Assembly: GCA_017398555.1 (NCBI GenBank)
Contig: JAFQFV010000028.1
Span: 1-64,000, forward strand
Direction of reading: 5' to 3'
Source: Alistipes sp.
GTDB lineage: Bacteria > Bacteroidota > Bacteroidia > Bacteroidales > Rikenellaceae
Length of the DNA: 64,000 bases
Shown: piece by piece, positions 32,395 to 42,054 of the stretch
Layout: every line of letters starts with the position of its first letter
Position numbering within the stretch: position 1 is the first letter of the stretch
Notes under the pieces: model-generated
Database searches by the model: none
What the model was told of the DNA's origin: nothing
What the model saw: only the letters and a program-made list of their open reading frames with translations
Made by a program: the position numbers and the translations under genes

Positions 32395-35025
32395 TTACTC
32401 AAGCACTACACCACCCTCTGCAATCTGGAATGCAGAAGTTGCACGGTCCTCAGTCTTCTGGTCACGACCAAGGAGGAAGAGGTGATTTGCCACATCCTCA
32501 GCAGTTACAGCAACGCCATTAACTGTTGTTGTAGCCTTAACCTTGATTGGAGCTGTTGCACCAACGGTTGTTACGTTTGTGCTACCCCAATAGTCAGCCT
32601 GAAGAAGACCAAAGATAGCTGAGCTTGTTGCATCGTAAGTGATATTGCAATCCAAAATACAGTTATCCCAAGTTGTTGCTGTATTGTTCAAACGAGCACC
32701 AAAACCGCCGATAAGAACCAACTTTGTAGCATCGTCAGACATAATGCTCAAATCGCCATAGCTCTCACAGTTTGCAAGGCTCAAGTCGTTTGTACCCATA
32801 ATACCACCAACGCAAGCGTTGTCGTTCAGATTACCTGACAGCGAAACATTTCCGTAGTTTACAAGGCCGTCTGCAACAGCATTACTCTTCTCTGCCTGAC
32901 CTACAATACCTCCAACGCAGATGCTGGATACCTGATCAGCATTGTGGTTAACAACAGTAACCGCACCCTTATTTATAAGGTTATTAAATGCTACCGAGCC
33001 ACCCTTTTGATCAGCATATGGGCTTGAGTGTGGAACATCACCAATCAGACCACCAGCAAAGTGGAATTTTGTGCTCTGTGCATAGTAATCAATAGTAATA
33101 TTACCGCTATTAGAGCAGTTCTCAACAGTAATAAACTGTGATGGAGTGCCAGTATAGTTACCATTCTGGCTGATACCGCCAATACCACCTACAAACATAT
33201 ATCCATTTGGCTTAATGTTGTCAAGAGTTACATCGCCATTGTTGTGAACATTGTTAATATTACCAGAGAACCAACCAGTAACACCACCAATCTGGATAGG
33301 CTGTGCAGTAGCATCAGGAACAGAGTATTTTACAGCACCATTATTAGTTGTATTTGTCATATCACCAGCGCAGTAACCAGAGATACCTCCGAAGAAGAAC
33401 AGTGAGTTATTGACAGTTGTACCGCTATATGTTACATTACCATTGTTGATACAGTTATCAACGTAGCTGAAGATATACCTGTTATCGTTTGCCTTGTTAT
33501 ATACCTTACCAACGCAACCGATAATACCACCGATAGAGGCAAGCTTGTTGAGTGTAGTGATGTTGATTGTAATCTCTCCATTATTCACACAGCTATAAAC
33601 ACCACCAAGGTATGAAGCAGCGAGCTTCTCCTCTGTGTCGAGGTTGTTGTGTGGGTAGTAGCTACCAACCATACCACCGATAAAGAGCCAACCACTTGTG
33701 TAGTCATCCATTGTGATAGTCAGATTACCGTTGTTGATACAGTTCTCAACGCGTGCAGAGATACCCTTAAGAAGTGTATTTGAGAGGTTGAAGTCTGTAG
33801 AGCCAGAGATACCAACGATAGTACCGATAGAGCGGTCCTTAGTAATATTGCCACCTACAGCAGTTACATCTGCATTGTTGATACAGCCACTTACAAGACC
33901 CATATTTGAATTTACAAATACAGCGTGTGGAGTAGATGCATCGGTATTTGTAAGGTCATAAGCCCAAGTAGAGCTGCTATCAACTGTTACATTCTTCACA
34001 GTTCCCCAGTTCTCGTTGATAAGGGCGTGAGTTGCAGTCATATTCTTAATTGCGAAGCCCTGGCCATCGAATACAGCCTCCTCAAGAAGAGAGAAGTAAG
34101 GGAGCTCAACGCCTGTCATATCGATATCGTTACCGAGCAGAGCAACGCCATCAAAGCCGTTGTTATAAATTGTAGCGAAATCTACAAACTCGGCAGCGTT
34201 TGTAATAACTATCTCATTGCGAGCAACGCCTGCATAGGTAAACTCAGGCATATTTAACAGATAACCTGCAGGAACTGTTGTAATCTTAGACGCGCTCTTA
34301 GTCATCGCCTTATTCTCTGCATCAATTACTGTCAGTTCAAAGCCCTGGCTATACTTACCTGCAGGAACAGCGATATATACAACTGCCTTACCATCAGCAC
34401 CATAAGGTACATCCATAATACGGATAACGCTCTGACCGGCAACAGCAGAGATGGCTGCATTCTGATAATCTACAGCAAATACACCGGAGATAGCCTCGCC
34501 ACCTACAGCCTTAAGAACAACACTCTTCAGAGTCTCGTTACCGGCCTTTGCGATAGTAACCTTAACAAAGCTATAGAGGTTTTTCAATGCGAGGTTTGTA
34601 CCCTCAGAATAACCTACAGCGACAGCGCTACCTGGAGCAAAAGAGCCCTCAGTATAGGTCTGAACTGTAGGAACTGTAATTGAGCCATCAGCATTAAGAG
34701 CCTCTGCAGGATAGAGTACAGAGTATGGAGCAGTGACATCTGCTACAGAGAACTGTGCGCTTGCACTACCTACTGAAGCGGCAGCGACAGCATCTGAAGC
34801 AGTTCCATTTACTGCAATCTTATCGCCCTCAGACCATACTACACTATACTTGCTGCTTGCAGCGTCAAATGAGCCAAGAGCAGTACGAGTAGCATCCTCG
34901 ATAGTTACACCAAGAACAACCTTACCGGCAGCCGGTGTCAAATCTACATCCTGTGAACAAGATACGGTCAGCATAGCTACTGCCAAACCGATAAATGCAA
35001 AAATCTTTTTCATCTTCTTCATCAT
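32395..35025 (-). CDS. Large surface lipoprotein with GLUG-like repeats
   Basis: An 876-residue lipoprotein. The signal peptide ends in the lipobox LTVSC, with lipidation at Cys23. Residues 35-255 resemble a fimbrillin-like domain (DATRTALGSFD, VVWSEGDKIAVNG, PYSVLYPAE). From about residue 270 to the end it consists of repeated beta-helix-like units with GGI(I/V/G)G motifs (VGGIIG, IGGVTGW, VGGIGG, AGGLIGD, VGGIVGQ, VGGIMG) separated by CINNGN or similar turns, typical of GLUG-type repeats. Such proteins are surface-exposed adhesins or glycan-binding proteins. It is the last gene of the minus-strand PUL, 13 bp after the small gene at 35039-35179. Specific ligand unknown. Confidence 0.7.
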   Translation of the reverse strand: MMKKMKKIFAFIGLAVAMLTVSCSQDVDLTPAAGKVVLGVTIEDATRTALGSFDAASSKYSVVWSEGDKIAVNGTASDAVAAASVGSASAQFSVADVTAPYSVLYPAEALNADGSITVPTVQTYTEGSFAPGSAVAVGYSEGTNLALKNLYSFVKVTIAKAGNETLKSVVLKAVGGEAISGVFAVDYQNAAISAVAGQSVIRIMDVPYGADGKAVVYIAVPAGKYSQGFELTVIDAENKAMTKSASKITTVPAGYLLNMPEFTYAGVARNEIVITNAAEFVDFATIYNNGFDGVALLGNDIDMTGVELPYFSLLEEAVFDGQGFAIKNMTATHALINENWGTVKNVTVDSSSTWAYDLTNTDASTPHAVFVNSNMGLVSGCINNADVTAVGGNITKDRSIGTIVGISGSTDFNLSNTLLKGISARVENCINNGNLTITMDDYTSGWLFIGGMVGSYYPHNNLDTEEKLAASYLGGVYSCVNNGEITINITTLNKLASIGGIIGCVGKVYNKANDNRYIFSYVDNCINNGNVTYSGTTVNNSLFFFGGISGYCAGDMTNTTNNGAVKYSVPDATAQPIQIGGVTGWFSGNINNVHNNGDVTLDNIKPNGYMFVGGIGGISQNGNYTGTPSQFITVENCSNSGNITIDYYAQSTKFHFAGGLIGDVPHSSPYADQKGGSVAFNNLINKGAVTVVNHNADQVSSICVGGIVGQAEKSNAVADGLVNYGNVSLSGNLNDNACVGGIMGTNDLSLANCESYGDLSIMSDDATKLVLIGGFGARLNNTATTWDNCILDCNITYDATSSAIFGLLQADYWGSTNVTTVGATAPIKVKATTTVNGVAVTAEDVANHLFLLGRDQKTEDRATSAFQIAEGGVVLE

Positions 35026-35038
35026 TAATTAGGTTAAA

Positions 35039-35179
35039 CTACTCGTCCCACTCTCCATCAATAGAGGTGATACCATCAAGGGTTGTGTCAGCACTTACTG
35101 CAAAACCCTGCTCGCAAGCAATTGCTACATCTACGAGCATCGGCGCATCGTATGCACCAAAAAGATTCTTTTTTGTCAT
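35039..35179 (-). CDS. Small protein of 46 residues, unknown function
   Basis: An ATG-started frame between the GH27 gene and the GLUG lipoprotein, minus strand, 24 bp from the former and 13 bp from the latter. The peptide begins MTKKNLFGAYDAPMLVDVAI and ends SIDGEWDE. It has no signal peptide or membrane segment. The start is basic, the middle hydrophobic (LVDVAIA and GFAVSA, with one Cys between), and the end acidic. I recall similar short peptides with an APxLxxVxIAxExGFA pattern beside fimbrillin-like and lipoprotein genes in Bacteroidales, with no known function; that recollection is not verified here. The near-complete filling of an otherwise unexplained 178-bp gap supports it being real. 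Confidence 0.6.
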   Translation of the reverse strand: MTKKNLFGAYDAPMLVDVAIACEQGFAVSADTTLDGITSIDGEWDE

Positions 35180-35203
35180 AGTTTTTATGTTTAGTTGGTT
35201 TAA

Positions 35204-36871
35204 TTACTTCTTCTTTATGTATGAAACCTTGCCATCATACCTCTTCTCCGAGTTGCCCGGATATACCTTTACAAGCACAACACCATGTGCAGGGACAAGG
35301 GCTGTATAACGCTCGCCACGGTCGTCAGTAAGTGTACCAACATCCTTCTGACGCCACAGGTCACGAACTGTGCGGTTACCGTCATAAAGGCCGAGCATAC
35401 GCGGATTGATGCTGATATTGGCAGGCTTATTGCCGCGGTTAAACATACCCACAGCAAGTGAGCCATCCTCAAGATGCTTTACATAGATTACCTGACTGTT
35501 ATCACTCTTGCGCCATACAGGTACTGCATGGTAGCCCAGAGGGTCCTGATTAACCTCAATAACCTCATCATTTGTAAGCAGTGAGAGTGTAAAGTCATCC
35601 AAACGAGCCATATCACAACCAATAAGCAGAGGCGAAGCGAAGAGTGCCCAGAGGCTCATGTGTGTATATTGCTCATCTGCAGTAAGCTTTGTATAGTGGA
35701 GTTTAGGACCCCAACCTACAAGGCCGACAACAAGCATATCTGCATCCGGCCAAGCACCAGGACGGCAGAATGGAATCCACTTATCCTGAGAGAAGCCGAT
35801 AGAGTTGATACTCTTCCAAGTGTCGCGGATATCGCCTGTAGTACGCCAGCACTCTGCATGATCCATAAAGAATGGGGCATCAGCAAGTGGAGCGGAGTTT
35901 GAGAGGCTCAAGACGATATCGCGGTCGAGCTTACGCAGAGCGTCGAACATCTCTTTAGTGTGGTAGCGGGTATTTGGGCTCCAATCGTACTTGAGGTAGT
36001 CAATCTCCCACTCCTCCCACTGCTTTACATCCGCCTCAACGAATGAGTATTTGCCGTGGTGGTAGTACTCCTTACGGTCCTGCCAATAGTTGGCATCAGG
36101 GCCACTCTTCTGGTAACGGTAGTGCTCATTGTGCAGGCCATCCTTAATCCATTGGTTCTCACCATCAGGATTGTCCGAATAGCTACCGATATGTGCTGCA
36201 TAAGTTCCTACCCAAGGCACTGAGTAGATACCGAGCTTAAGACCCATATCGTGCACCTCGCGAGTCAGAGCCTTCATATCCGGGAACTTTGTATTTGGCT
36301 GAATAGCGTTGTACTTACCGCCACGCTTACCCTGCCAGCCATCGTCGATATTGATATAGGTCCAGCCGTGATTTACAAGGCCAGAGCTCACCATAGCACG
36401 TGCAGAAGAGAGCACCTGCTCCTGTGTCACATCTCTTGCCCAGCAGTTCCACGAGTTCCAACCCATAGGAGGAGTAAGGGCAATATTGTCGCCGACAACA
36501 ATACGAAGTTCACGAGAGTAGCTACCCAAAGCATTGGTTGCAGTAACCATAACGTGGTAAGTACCTCTCTTCTTCACAGAGCCTGTAATCTGACCCTTCT
36601 CGGCATCAAACTTAAGGCCTTTTGGCAGGTTCTTAACCTCAAACTCCATCGGACGATCACCTGTCGCAGCGATAGTATAGAGGCACTTCGAGCCCGGACG
36701 AAGACCGAAGACCTTTGCGCCGTTAATACGCGGAGTCTTTGCAGGCTTCGGTGTAAGGATATACGCCGACAAGTCGGGAATCTCCACCTCAGCCGGCTGT
36801 TGCGCCGCTACGGGCAGGGTATTCACTGCCATAGCAAAAGCGAGTAATGCAATAATTTTTTTCATATTCAT
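35204..36871 (-). CDS. GH27 glycosidase: alpha-galactosidase or beta-L-arabinopyranosidase
   Basis: A 555-residue secreted glycosidase. The signal peptide covers about residues 1-23. Residues 40-128 look like a putative Ig (He_PIG-like) domain. The GH27 barrel starts at TPPMGWNSWNCW (133-144); DDGWQ is at 176-180, the nucleophile Asp296 is in YLKYD, and the acid/base Asp347 is in TTGDIRD by alignment to human alpha-galactosidase A. A C-terminal beta domain follows from about residue 470. GH27 enzymes are retaining and remove alpha-D-galactose; some members remove beta-L-arabinopyranose. The start could be 36871 or the second ATG at 36865. It lies 18 bp after the phosphoesterase gene, within the PUL. 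Confidence 0.9.
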   Translation of the reverse strand: MNMKKIIALLAFAMAVNTLPVAAQQPAEVEIPDLSAYILTPKPAKTPRINGAKVFGLRPGSKCLYTIAATGDRPMEFEVKNLPKGLKFDAEKGQITGSVKKRGTYHVMVTATNALGSYSRELRIVVGDNIALTPPMGWNSWNCWARDVTQEQVLSSARAMVSSGLVNHGWTYINIDDGWQGKRGGKYNAIQPNTKFPDMKALTREVHDMGLKLGIYSVPWVGTYAAHIGSYSDNPDGENQWIKDGLHNEHYRYQKSGPDANYWQDRKEYYHHGKYSFVEADVKQWEEWEIDYLKYDWSPNTRYHTKEMFDALRKLDRDIVLSLSNSAPLADAPFFMDHAECWRTTGDIRDTWKSINSIGFSQDKWIPFCRPGAWPDADMLVVGLVGWGPKLHYTKLTADEQYTHMSLWALFASPLLIGCDMARLDDFTLSLLTNDEVIEVNQDPLGYHAVPVWRKSDNSQVIYVKHLEDGSLAVGMFNRGNKPANISINPRMLGLYDGNRTVRDLWRQKDVGTLTDDRGERYTALVPAHGVVLVKVYPGNSEKRYDGKVSYIKKK

Positions 36872-36889
36872 AATAGTTAGTTTCTGTTT

Positions 36890-38704
36890 TTACCACTCGT
36901 TTTCAGGTAGGCTGAGGGTGCTTGCAGCAGCCTCCTCCTGAGTAATGAAGTCACCAAAGACAGCACTGTAGTCGGTAGTAAGCTCTGTACACGTCATAGT
37001 TTTACGCTTGCCACTCTTATCTATTGCTCGAATAGTAAATGGAGCATTTGGATCGGCAAGCTTTCCCTTATAGAGGTGGACAGAATCGCCTCGGTAACCC
37101 TCATTGAGTGTGCAATAGACCTCCATATACCAATAGGCTACCCACCAATCACGAGAATTAAGTTTCTCCATAGTACAAACCCTCTTACCATTCTGCCACA
37201 GAGTAACCTCCCAGTTACCATGCTCGATATTCCAGATATTGGCGATAATATAGCCATCCAGGCCCCAAGTATAGTCAGGGAATGTATGCCTCTTCGACGG
37301 CTGATTTTTACTAAAGCGAGGGTCGTAGTAGTGCTGGCCACCATCGTATGCGCGAATCTGCATATCGACACTGCAATTTGTGCCCTTGTAGTACCAATTC
37401 TTGATGGTATTGCCCTCAATCTCATAGACGCCATAGCCATTTGGCGTGCCATCTACGTTGGTTATAGAGTGCCACATACCACCGCAAACTGCGCCGTGGA
37501 TATGCTCGTAAATCTTCTTACCATTAACTGTATGAATCCAGTTGCGGTTTCTATGCGTATGGCCAATCATCAGATGCGCCTCCTCAAACTCCGACAACAG
37601 GTCAAGAACCTGCTGACGATAGCGAGCATCTGAGTGGTTGCCGCCCGTACCATCTCTGAATGGAATGTGACAGCAGAGCAGCACCATCTTATCCTTTGGC
37701 ACATACGACAAATCCTGCTTAAGCCACTCAACCTGCCAATCAAAGAAGCCTGCGGCATATTCATACGTACCGTCAGGTGGGGTCTCGCCGTGCAGGGCGT
37801 TATCCATAACAACGATGTGGGTATCACTACGGTCAAAAGAGTAGTTCTGCGGGCCAAAATACTTCTGGAAGTTCTCAACACTCTTCCAGAATGTAGTCAC
37901 CTTGCTATGGTCGTTAGGCGAAAACTCGTTCAGGTGGTCGTGGTTACCCATACACTGCATAAAGACCATGCTGCGATTTGCCATAGCACCCTTAACCTTT
38001 GTCCACATCACCGAGGCGTTCTTATTTGTCACATCACCAAGTGTCACTCCATACGGATTGACAAGCGTAGGCGCCAAAGCGTCGATATCGGGCATTGTCT
38101 CATCGCGGAAACGGGCTACATCCTCATTGTCATTCACCTGAATATCTGCAAGGGTGAGCAGCGTAAATGTGCTCTCCTTGCCACCAGGCAGCAGATTAAG
38201 GGTAAAGTCGTGACGGAACTTCTCATCCGCAGCTATTGTAAATCGCTTATAGAAGTTCGGATGGTTGCCATTATCTACAGGAATCTGATACTCGGCGGGA
38301 ATAGTTATAAAGACCACCGTAGCATTCGGGTTGCGGACAATCTGATAGACACCATTGCTATCGGTACGCACACAGACAAAGCCGTCACTGACAACGATAT
38401 TCTCAATGCCCATGCCGCTCTGTCCGTCTGTAACAACACCAAAAAGGGTGGTTGCACTATCTATCTCCGTGCCATTGACAATGACTATATCGGGATTATT
38501 CTCTCCCTCATCATCGTCGCCCTTATTATCCTCGCCACTATCGCCACCGGGATTGTCATCACCGGTATTGTCCCCACCGGTGTTATCATCGCCATTATCC
38601 TCACCCTGCTCTGTATCAGGCGGAGTTGGGGTTGGCAAGCCCTCACTACATCCCCAAAGGGAGAGGGCGCAAATGATAGACAATATTAGTAGTACTCTTT
38701 TCAT
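36890..38704 (-). CDS. Calcineurin-like phosphoesterase lipoprotein of the PUL
   Basis: A 604-residue lipoprotein starting at MKRVLLILSIICALSLWGCS, with lipidation at Cys19. An upstream in-frame ATG at 38755 is rejected because it lies across the hairpin at 38723-38750 and would bury the signal peptide. Residues 25-70 are a Gly/Asp/Asn-rich linker. A MetallophosN domain follows (GVVTDGQSGMGIENIVVSDG), then the core with LADIQ, LGDVTNKN, MGNHDH, CCHIPF and GHTHRN, and a MetallophosC domain (NIWNIEHGNWEVTL). The first metal motif is DIQ instead of DIH. It is a distant homologue of the three genes at 18081-23257 and here is probably anchored at the cell surface. Confidence 0.85.
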   Translation of the reverse strand: MKRVLLILSIICALSLWGCSEGLPTPTPPDTEQGEDNGDDNTGGDNTGDDNPGGDSGEDNKGDDDEGENNPDIVIVNGTEIDSATTLFGVVTDGQSGMGIENIVVSDGFVCVRTDSNGVYQIVRNPNATVVFITIPAEYQIPVDNGNHPNFYKRFTIAADEKFRHDFTLNLLPGGKESTFTLLTLADIQVNDNEDVARFRDETMPDIDALAPTLVNPYGVTLGDVTNKNASVMWTKVKGAMANRSMVFMQCMGNHDHLNEFSPNDHSKVTTFWKSVENFQKYFGPQNYSFDRSDTHIVVMDNALHGETPPDGTYEYAAGFFDWQVEWLKQDLSYVPKDKMVLLCCHIPFRDGTGGNHSDARYRQQVLDLLSEFEEAHLMIGHTHRNRNWIHTVNGKKIYEHIHGAVCGGMWHSITNVDGTPNGYGVYEIEGNTIKNWYYKGTNCSVDMQIRAYDGGQHYYDPRFSKNQPSKRHTFPDYTWGLDGYIIANIWNIEHGNWEVTLWQNGKRVCTMEKLNSRDWWVAYWYMEVYCTLNEGYRGDSVHLYKGKLADPNAPFTIRAIDKSGKRKTMTCTELTTDYSAVFGDFITQEEAAASTLSLPENEW

Positions 38705-38722
38705 TTTTTTGCGAGAAATGGC

Positions 38723-38750
38723 GACACTACCCCATAGCATGGGGAGTGTC
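38723..38750 (-). promoter_or_regulatory. Intercistronic hairpin downstream of the SusCD-type genes
   Basis: GACACT (38723-38728) and CCCCAT (38730-38735) pair with AGTGTC (38745-38750) and ATGGGG (38739-38744): 12 bp with one bulged A and loop AGC. No T-run follows on the minus strand. It lies in the 63-bp gap between the DUF1735 gene and the phosphoesterase gene, where it could stabilise the upstream SusCD message or lower downstream expression. Confidence 0.5.
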
Positions 38751-38767
38751 ACCACAATTATACTTGA

Positions 38768-40165
38768 TTACTCTTCAGCGCTAACTGTCGCCTCCAGAAC
38801 GTTGAACTCAGCGATATTTGCATATGTAGCCACTGCGGTACCACGCTGACAATTAGTCACGCATACACGAACATACTGAACATTTGCATCTCCGTTGAAC
38901 TCATAACGATATGGACCTACCAAAGTCTCATTGCCACCACACTCTGCAATGTGGTCAAATGTAGCAATCTTGCTCCATGTATAGCCATCCTCAGAGACCT
39001 CGAAGTAACCTGCAATATAGTCCTTGTAGCTACGACGAGTAAGCTCTACAGCCACGAGGTTGTGTGGAGCCTCCAAATTCCAAGCGACGATATATGGATT
39101 ATCGGCAGAGCAGCTGATATTATCGTTGATAAATGAGCTTGTGTTGTAACCGGAGTGCCAGAAGGTTGTCGCATCACCATCAATCATATGGAAATAGTTG
39201 TTGGTAGTAGCGGTCATATTACCATGGCAGGAGTTACACTCAAGCAAAGACCACTTCTGACGGCGATCACCGGCATCTACAATAGTCGGAACAATGCCAT
39301 CCTGCTGAAGGTGAAGCAGGTAGTAGAAGTTACTCTGATTGATTGCAAAGTTCTCAGAGTTTGCAGTCAAAACTACCGGGATAGAGCAACGATACACGCT
39401 TGGCAACTTTGTAAAGTCCACCTCAAGAGTGAGTGTCAGCTCTGAAGAGCCTGCAGGCAAAACAGTGTCACCTACAATCTGGAAGGCATCTGCCGGTGCG
39501 AGGTTATACCATGAAGTTGCACCTTGGCTAATTAGATCAAAGGCACTCTTTGAGGTATCAAAGGTGATAGCTACATCTGTAGGATTTACAAACGGAACAG
39601 ATACGGTGAGTTTTCTTGACCAGCTACCTGTTGACTCCTTGCTCCATCTTACGGTCTCAACCTTATTAGGGGCGAAGAATATCTCTGCAGGGAGCATCTT
39701 AGGACTGAGCAGCACAACCTCCTTACCCTCGGTAACGGCCAAGTTTGAAGAGATGAGCAGCGGCACTACGAACTTATGGCCCTCTTCAAGAGTAGCTACG
39801 GCGTCGTAGTTAAACTGAACCTCGAAGTTGCCTCCTCGCTCATCCTTACTGATGGCGATGCTCTCGGTGCTGAGCTGATAGTTCTGAGCATCCAACATCT
39901 GATAATCGGTGCCGTTAGCCGCATTATAGTCAATCAGAGCCTGCTCTGAAACCTCAACATTCACTGTTGCATTCTCACTGAAGTAGCCACTACGGTGGAT
40001 TGCCACAGAGGCTGTCGGCTCGGTGTCAAGGTCATAGAACTCTACGCTCTGCAGACCGCTATTGACAATATAGATATGTGCCTCGGTAAGATTATTATCG
40101 CGGTTGTTCTGACAAGAGAGTGTCAGAGCCAACGCTACACATAGTATGATATATAACTTTTTCAT
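38768..40165 (-). CDS. SusE-position surface lipoprotein: DUF1735 plus F5/8 type C domain
   Basis: A 465-residue lipoprotein with lipobox LTLSC (Cys18). Residues 28-270 match two DUF1735 (BT_3987-type) beta domains: VNVEVSEQALIDYNAANGTDYQ is a signature of the family, and a second half begins near VRWSKESTGSWSRKLTV. Residues about 300-455 resemble a discoidin (F5/8 type C) carbohydrate-binding domain, with HNLVAVELTRRS and NVQYVRVCVTN. It sits directly after SusD (17 bp), the position of surface glycan-binding proteins. It likely binds a sugar polymer outside the cell. The ligand is unknown. Confidence 0.8.
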   Translation of the reverse strand: MKKLYIILCVALALTLSCQNNRDNNLTEAHIYIVNSGLQSVEFYDLDTEPTASVAIHRSGYFSENATVNVEVSEQALIDYNAANGTDYQMLDAQNYQLSTESIAISKDERGGNFEVQFNYDAVATLEEGHKFVVPLLISSNLAVTEGKEVVLLSPKMLPAEIFFAPNKVETVRWSKESTGSWSRKLTVSVPFVNPTDVAITFDTSKSAFDLISQGATSWYNLAPADAFQIVGDTVLPAGSSELTLTLEVDFTKLPSVYRCSIPVVLTANSENFAINQSNFYYLLHLQQDGIVPTIVDAGDRRQKWSLLECNSCHGNMTATTNNYFHMIDGDATTFWHSGYNTSSFINDNISCSADNPYIVAWNLEAPHNLVAVELTRRSYKDYIAGYFEVSEDGYTWSKIATFDHIAECGGNETLVGPYRYEFNGDANVQYVRVCVTNCQRGTAVATYANIAEFNVLEATVSAEE

Positions 40166-40182
40166 AGTCTTCCATTATTTAA

Positions 40183-42048
40183 TTACCAACCCCAGTTCTG
40201 TGTCAGATTATTCAGACGATCTACCTCACTCTGATAGAACGGCAACAGATACTGACGCTTTGTAAATACGCGAGTAGAAGGACGGTTACCGCCATCGTGA
40301 GGGATAACTGTACGCTGCCAGAAGTCGCTTGTAGAGCTATCATTAGTTGCCTCTACGTTCATACCATAGACATTACCTGCATCCTCAATCTCTGAAAGGA
40401 GGTTTGTACGGGTATCGAAGAAGCGGTGGTTCTCGAAGTTGAGCTCAATCTGACGCTCACGCAGAATCATCTTTGCCAGCAACTCCATATCTGTAGCAAC
40501 TGCAGGATATACGCTCTCCAAAGCAGGAACGCCTGCGCGGGTACGAATACGATTTACAGCGGCAAGTGCATCCTGTGCTGTATAGCCACCAATACCAGCC
40601 TCAACGCAGTGTGCTACCGCCTCGGCATAGTTGAGAAGAGTCTCGGCATAGCGGAACAGAGGCCATGTGATAGGCTCCCAATTGGTTGTACCTGCAGCCT
40701 TTGTGTTGTATGTAGTCGAGGTGAACTTAAATGGCAGATAACCTGTTGTTGTATAGTTATCCGATGAGCCTGTGTATGAGTTACCACCCTTATAGAGCTG
40801 AATATCATTGATAACATTCTCACCACCAATCCAGTTTAGGCCGCTCCAGAATACAGACATATAGAAACGTGGCTCACGACCGATATACATCTTATAGGTC
40901 TGGCGAGTTGCACCGAGAATTGGGTGCTTAAATGCAGCAAAACCAACCTCCGAGTAGCCCGAAGTCGGGTCAATTACAGGCGAACCATCACTCTCGTAGC
41001 CGGTGATAGGATAGACACCATTCTCCATTGCAAAGGCATCAACCAACTTCTGTGTTACACCTACACCACCGTAAGCACGACCACCTACGCCCTCAGGAGT
41101 AGTTGCTACGCGCCAGTTATAAGAGGTGTTCTGACGAGCAAAGATAAGCTCTGAATTCCAACGCTCAAGGAAGACCTTACGCCAGCTCTCGTATGGCAGA
41201 CCGGCATTCTCGCCAATAATCTGATAGATACCCAAATCCATCACATCCTCTGCCGCTTGTGCAGCCTCAAGCCACTTCTGAGCATCGTATTGTTGCGGGA
41301 ACAGATCGTTGCCATAGTAGTTCTTCATACCCTGATAAGTAGGGTTGCCGTTAAAGAGCGGACGAGCTGAATAGAGCAACACGCGTGACTTAAGTGCAAG
41401 AGCTGCACCCTTTGTAGCACGGCCCAACCAAGTGCTTGACTGCTCTGTAAGCAGGTCAGCTGCTGCAAGGTCACACTGCTCACAAACCCAATCCACACAC
41501 TCATCCCAAGTGTTACGGTCAAGATCACGAACCTCCTCACCTGAGTAATCTACAGGCGACTCACCCAAGATAGGCACCGGACCCCACATACGCATAAGGC
41601 AGAAGTAGTAGTATGCACGGAGGAATCGAGCCTCTGCAATCCACTCCTTAACCTCCTGCTCTGTCAGTTCAGGGCAACGGTGAACATTCTCCATAAAGTA
41701 GCTTGCCTCACGGATACCCTTCCAATTCAGAGAGTAGCACTTTGTAAGGAAGTTGCTTGGGTTACTTGACACCTGCCAAGTACCATTATTGAAGAGGCGG
41801 AACCAACGGTTACCGAAAGATACAGAACACTCATCAGATGATGGTGTAAAGATATTGTTCTGACCTGATGGGTCAGTCTCGTTGTTTATCCACGTATATA
41901 CATTTGCAAGGTACTGGAATGTAGTAGTACGTTTCTCAAAGATGTTCTCAGAAGTCTTTGGCTCATCCGGCTGACGATTAAGCCACGCATCGCAGCTTAC
42001 AAGGCCCAGAGAGAGAACTGATACCAATATTATAATATACTTATTCAT
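40183..42048 (-). CDS. SusD-family outer-membrane lipoprotein
   Basis: A 621-residue SusD/RagB protein with lipobox GLVSC (Cys19) followed by Asp. Family features: the N-terminal LNRQPDEPKTSENIF, the TPR-like helices EWIAEARFLRAYYYFCLMRMWGPVPI (quoted in part), and the C-terminal MILRERQIELNFENHRFFD. SusD forms the lid of the SusC transporter and binds oligosaccharide at the cell surface. The length is somewhat greater than the typical 520-600 residues. It is 6 bp downstream of susC, as expected for the pair. Confidence 0.95.
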   Translation of the reverse strand: MNKYIIILVSVLSLGLVSCDAWLNRQPDEPKTSENIFEKRTTTFQYLANVYTWINNETDPSGQNNIFTPSSDECSVSFGNRWFRLFNNGTWQVSSNPSNFLTKCYSLNWKGIREASYFMENVHRCPELTEQEVKEWIAEARFLRAYYYFCLMRMWGPVPILGESPVDYSGEEVRDLDRNTWDECVDWVCEQCDLAAADLLTEQSSTWLGRATKGAALALKSRVLLYSARPLFNGNPTYQGMKNYYGNDLFPQQYDAQKWLEAAQAAEDVMDLGIYQIIGENAGLPYESWRKVFLERWNSELIFARQNTSYNWRVATTPEGVGGRAYGGVGVTQKLVDAFAMENGVYPITGYESDGSPVIDPTSGYSEVGFAAFKHPILGATRQTYKMYIGREPRFYMSVFWSGLNWIGGENVINDIQLYKGGNSYTGSSDNYTTTGYLPFKFTSTTYNTKAAGTTNWEPITWPLFRYAETLLNYAEAVAHCVEAGIGGYTAQDALAAVNRIRTRAGVPALESVYPAVATDMELLAKMILRERQIELNFENHRFFDTRTNLLSEIEDAGNVYGMNVEATNDSSTSDFWQRTVIPHDGGNRPSTRVFTKRQYLLPFYQSEVDRLNNLTQNWGW

Positions 42049-42054
42049 CGTTGC

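Noticed and set aside
36890..38755. Longer start for the PUL phosphoesterase at 38755
   Set aside because: The extra 17 residues are encoded across the intercistronic hairpin and would precede a textbook lipoprotein signal starting at 38704.
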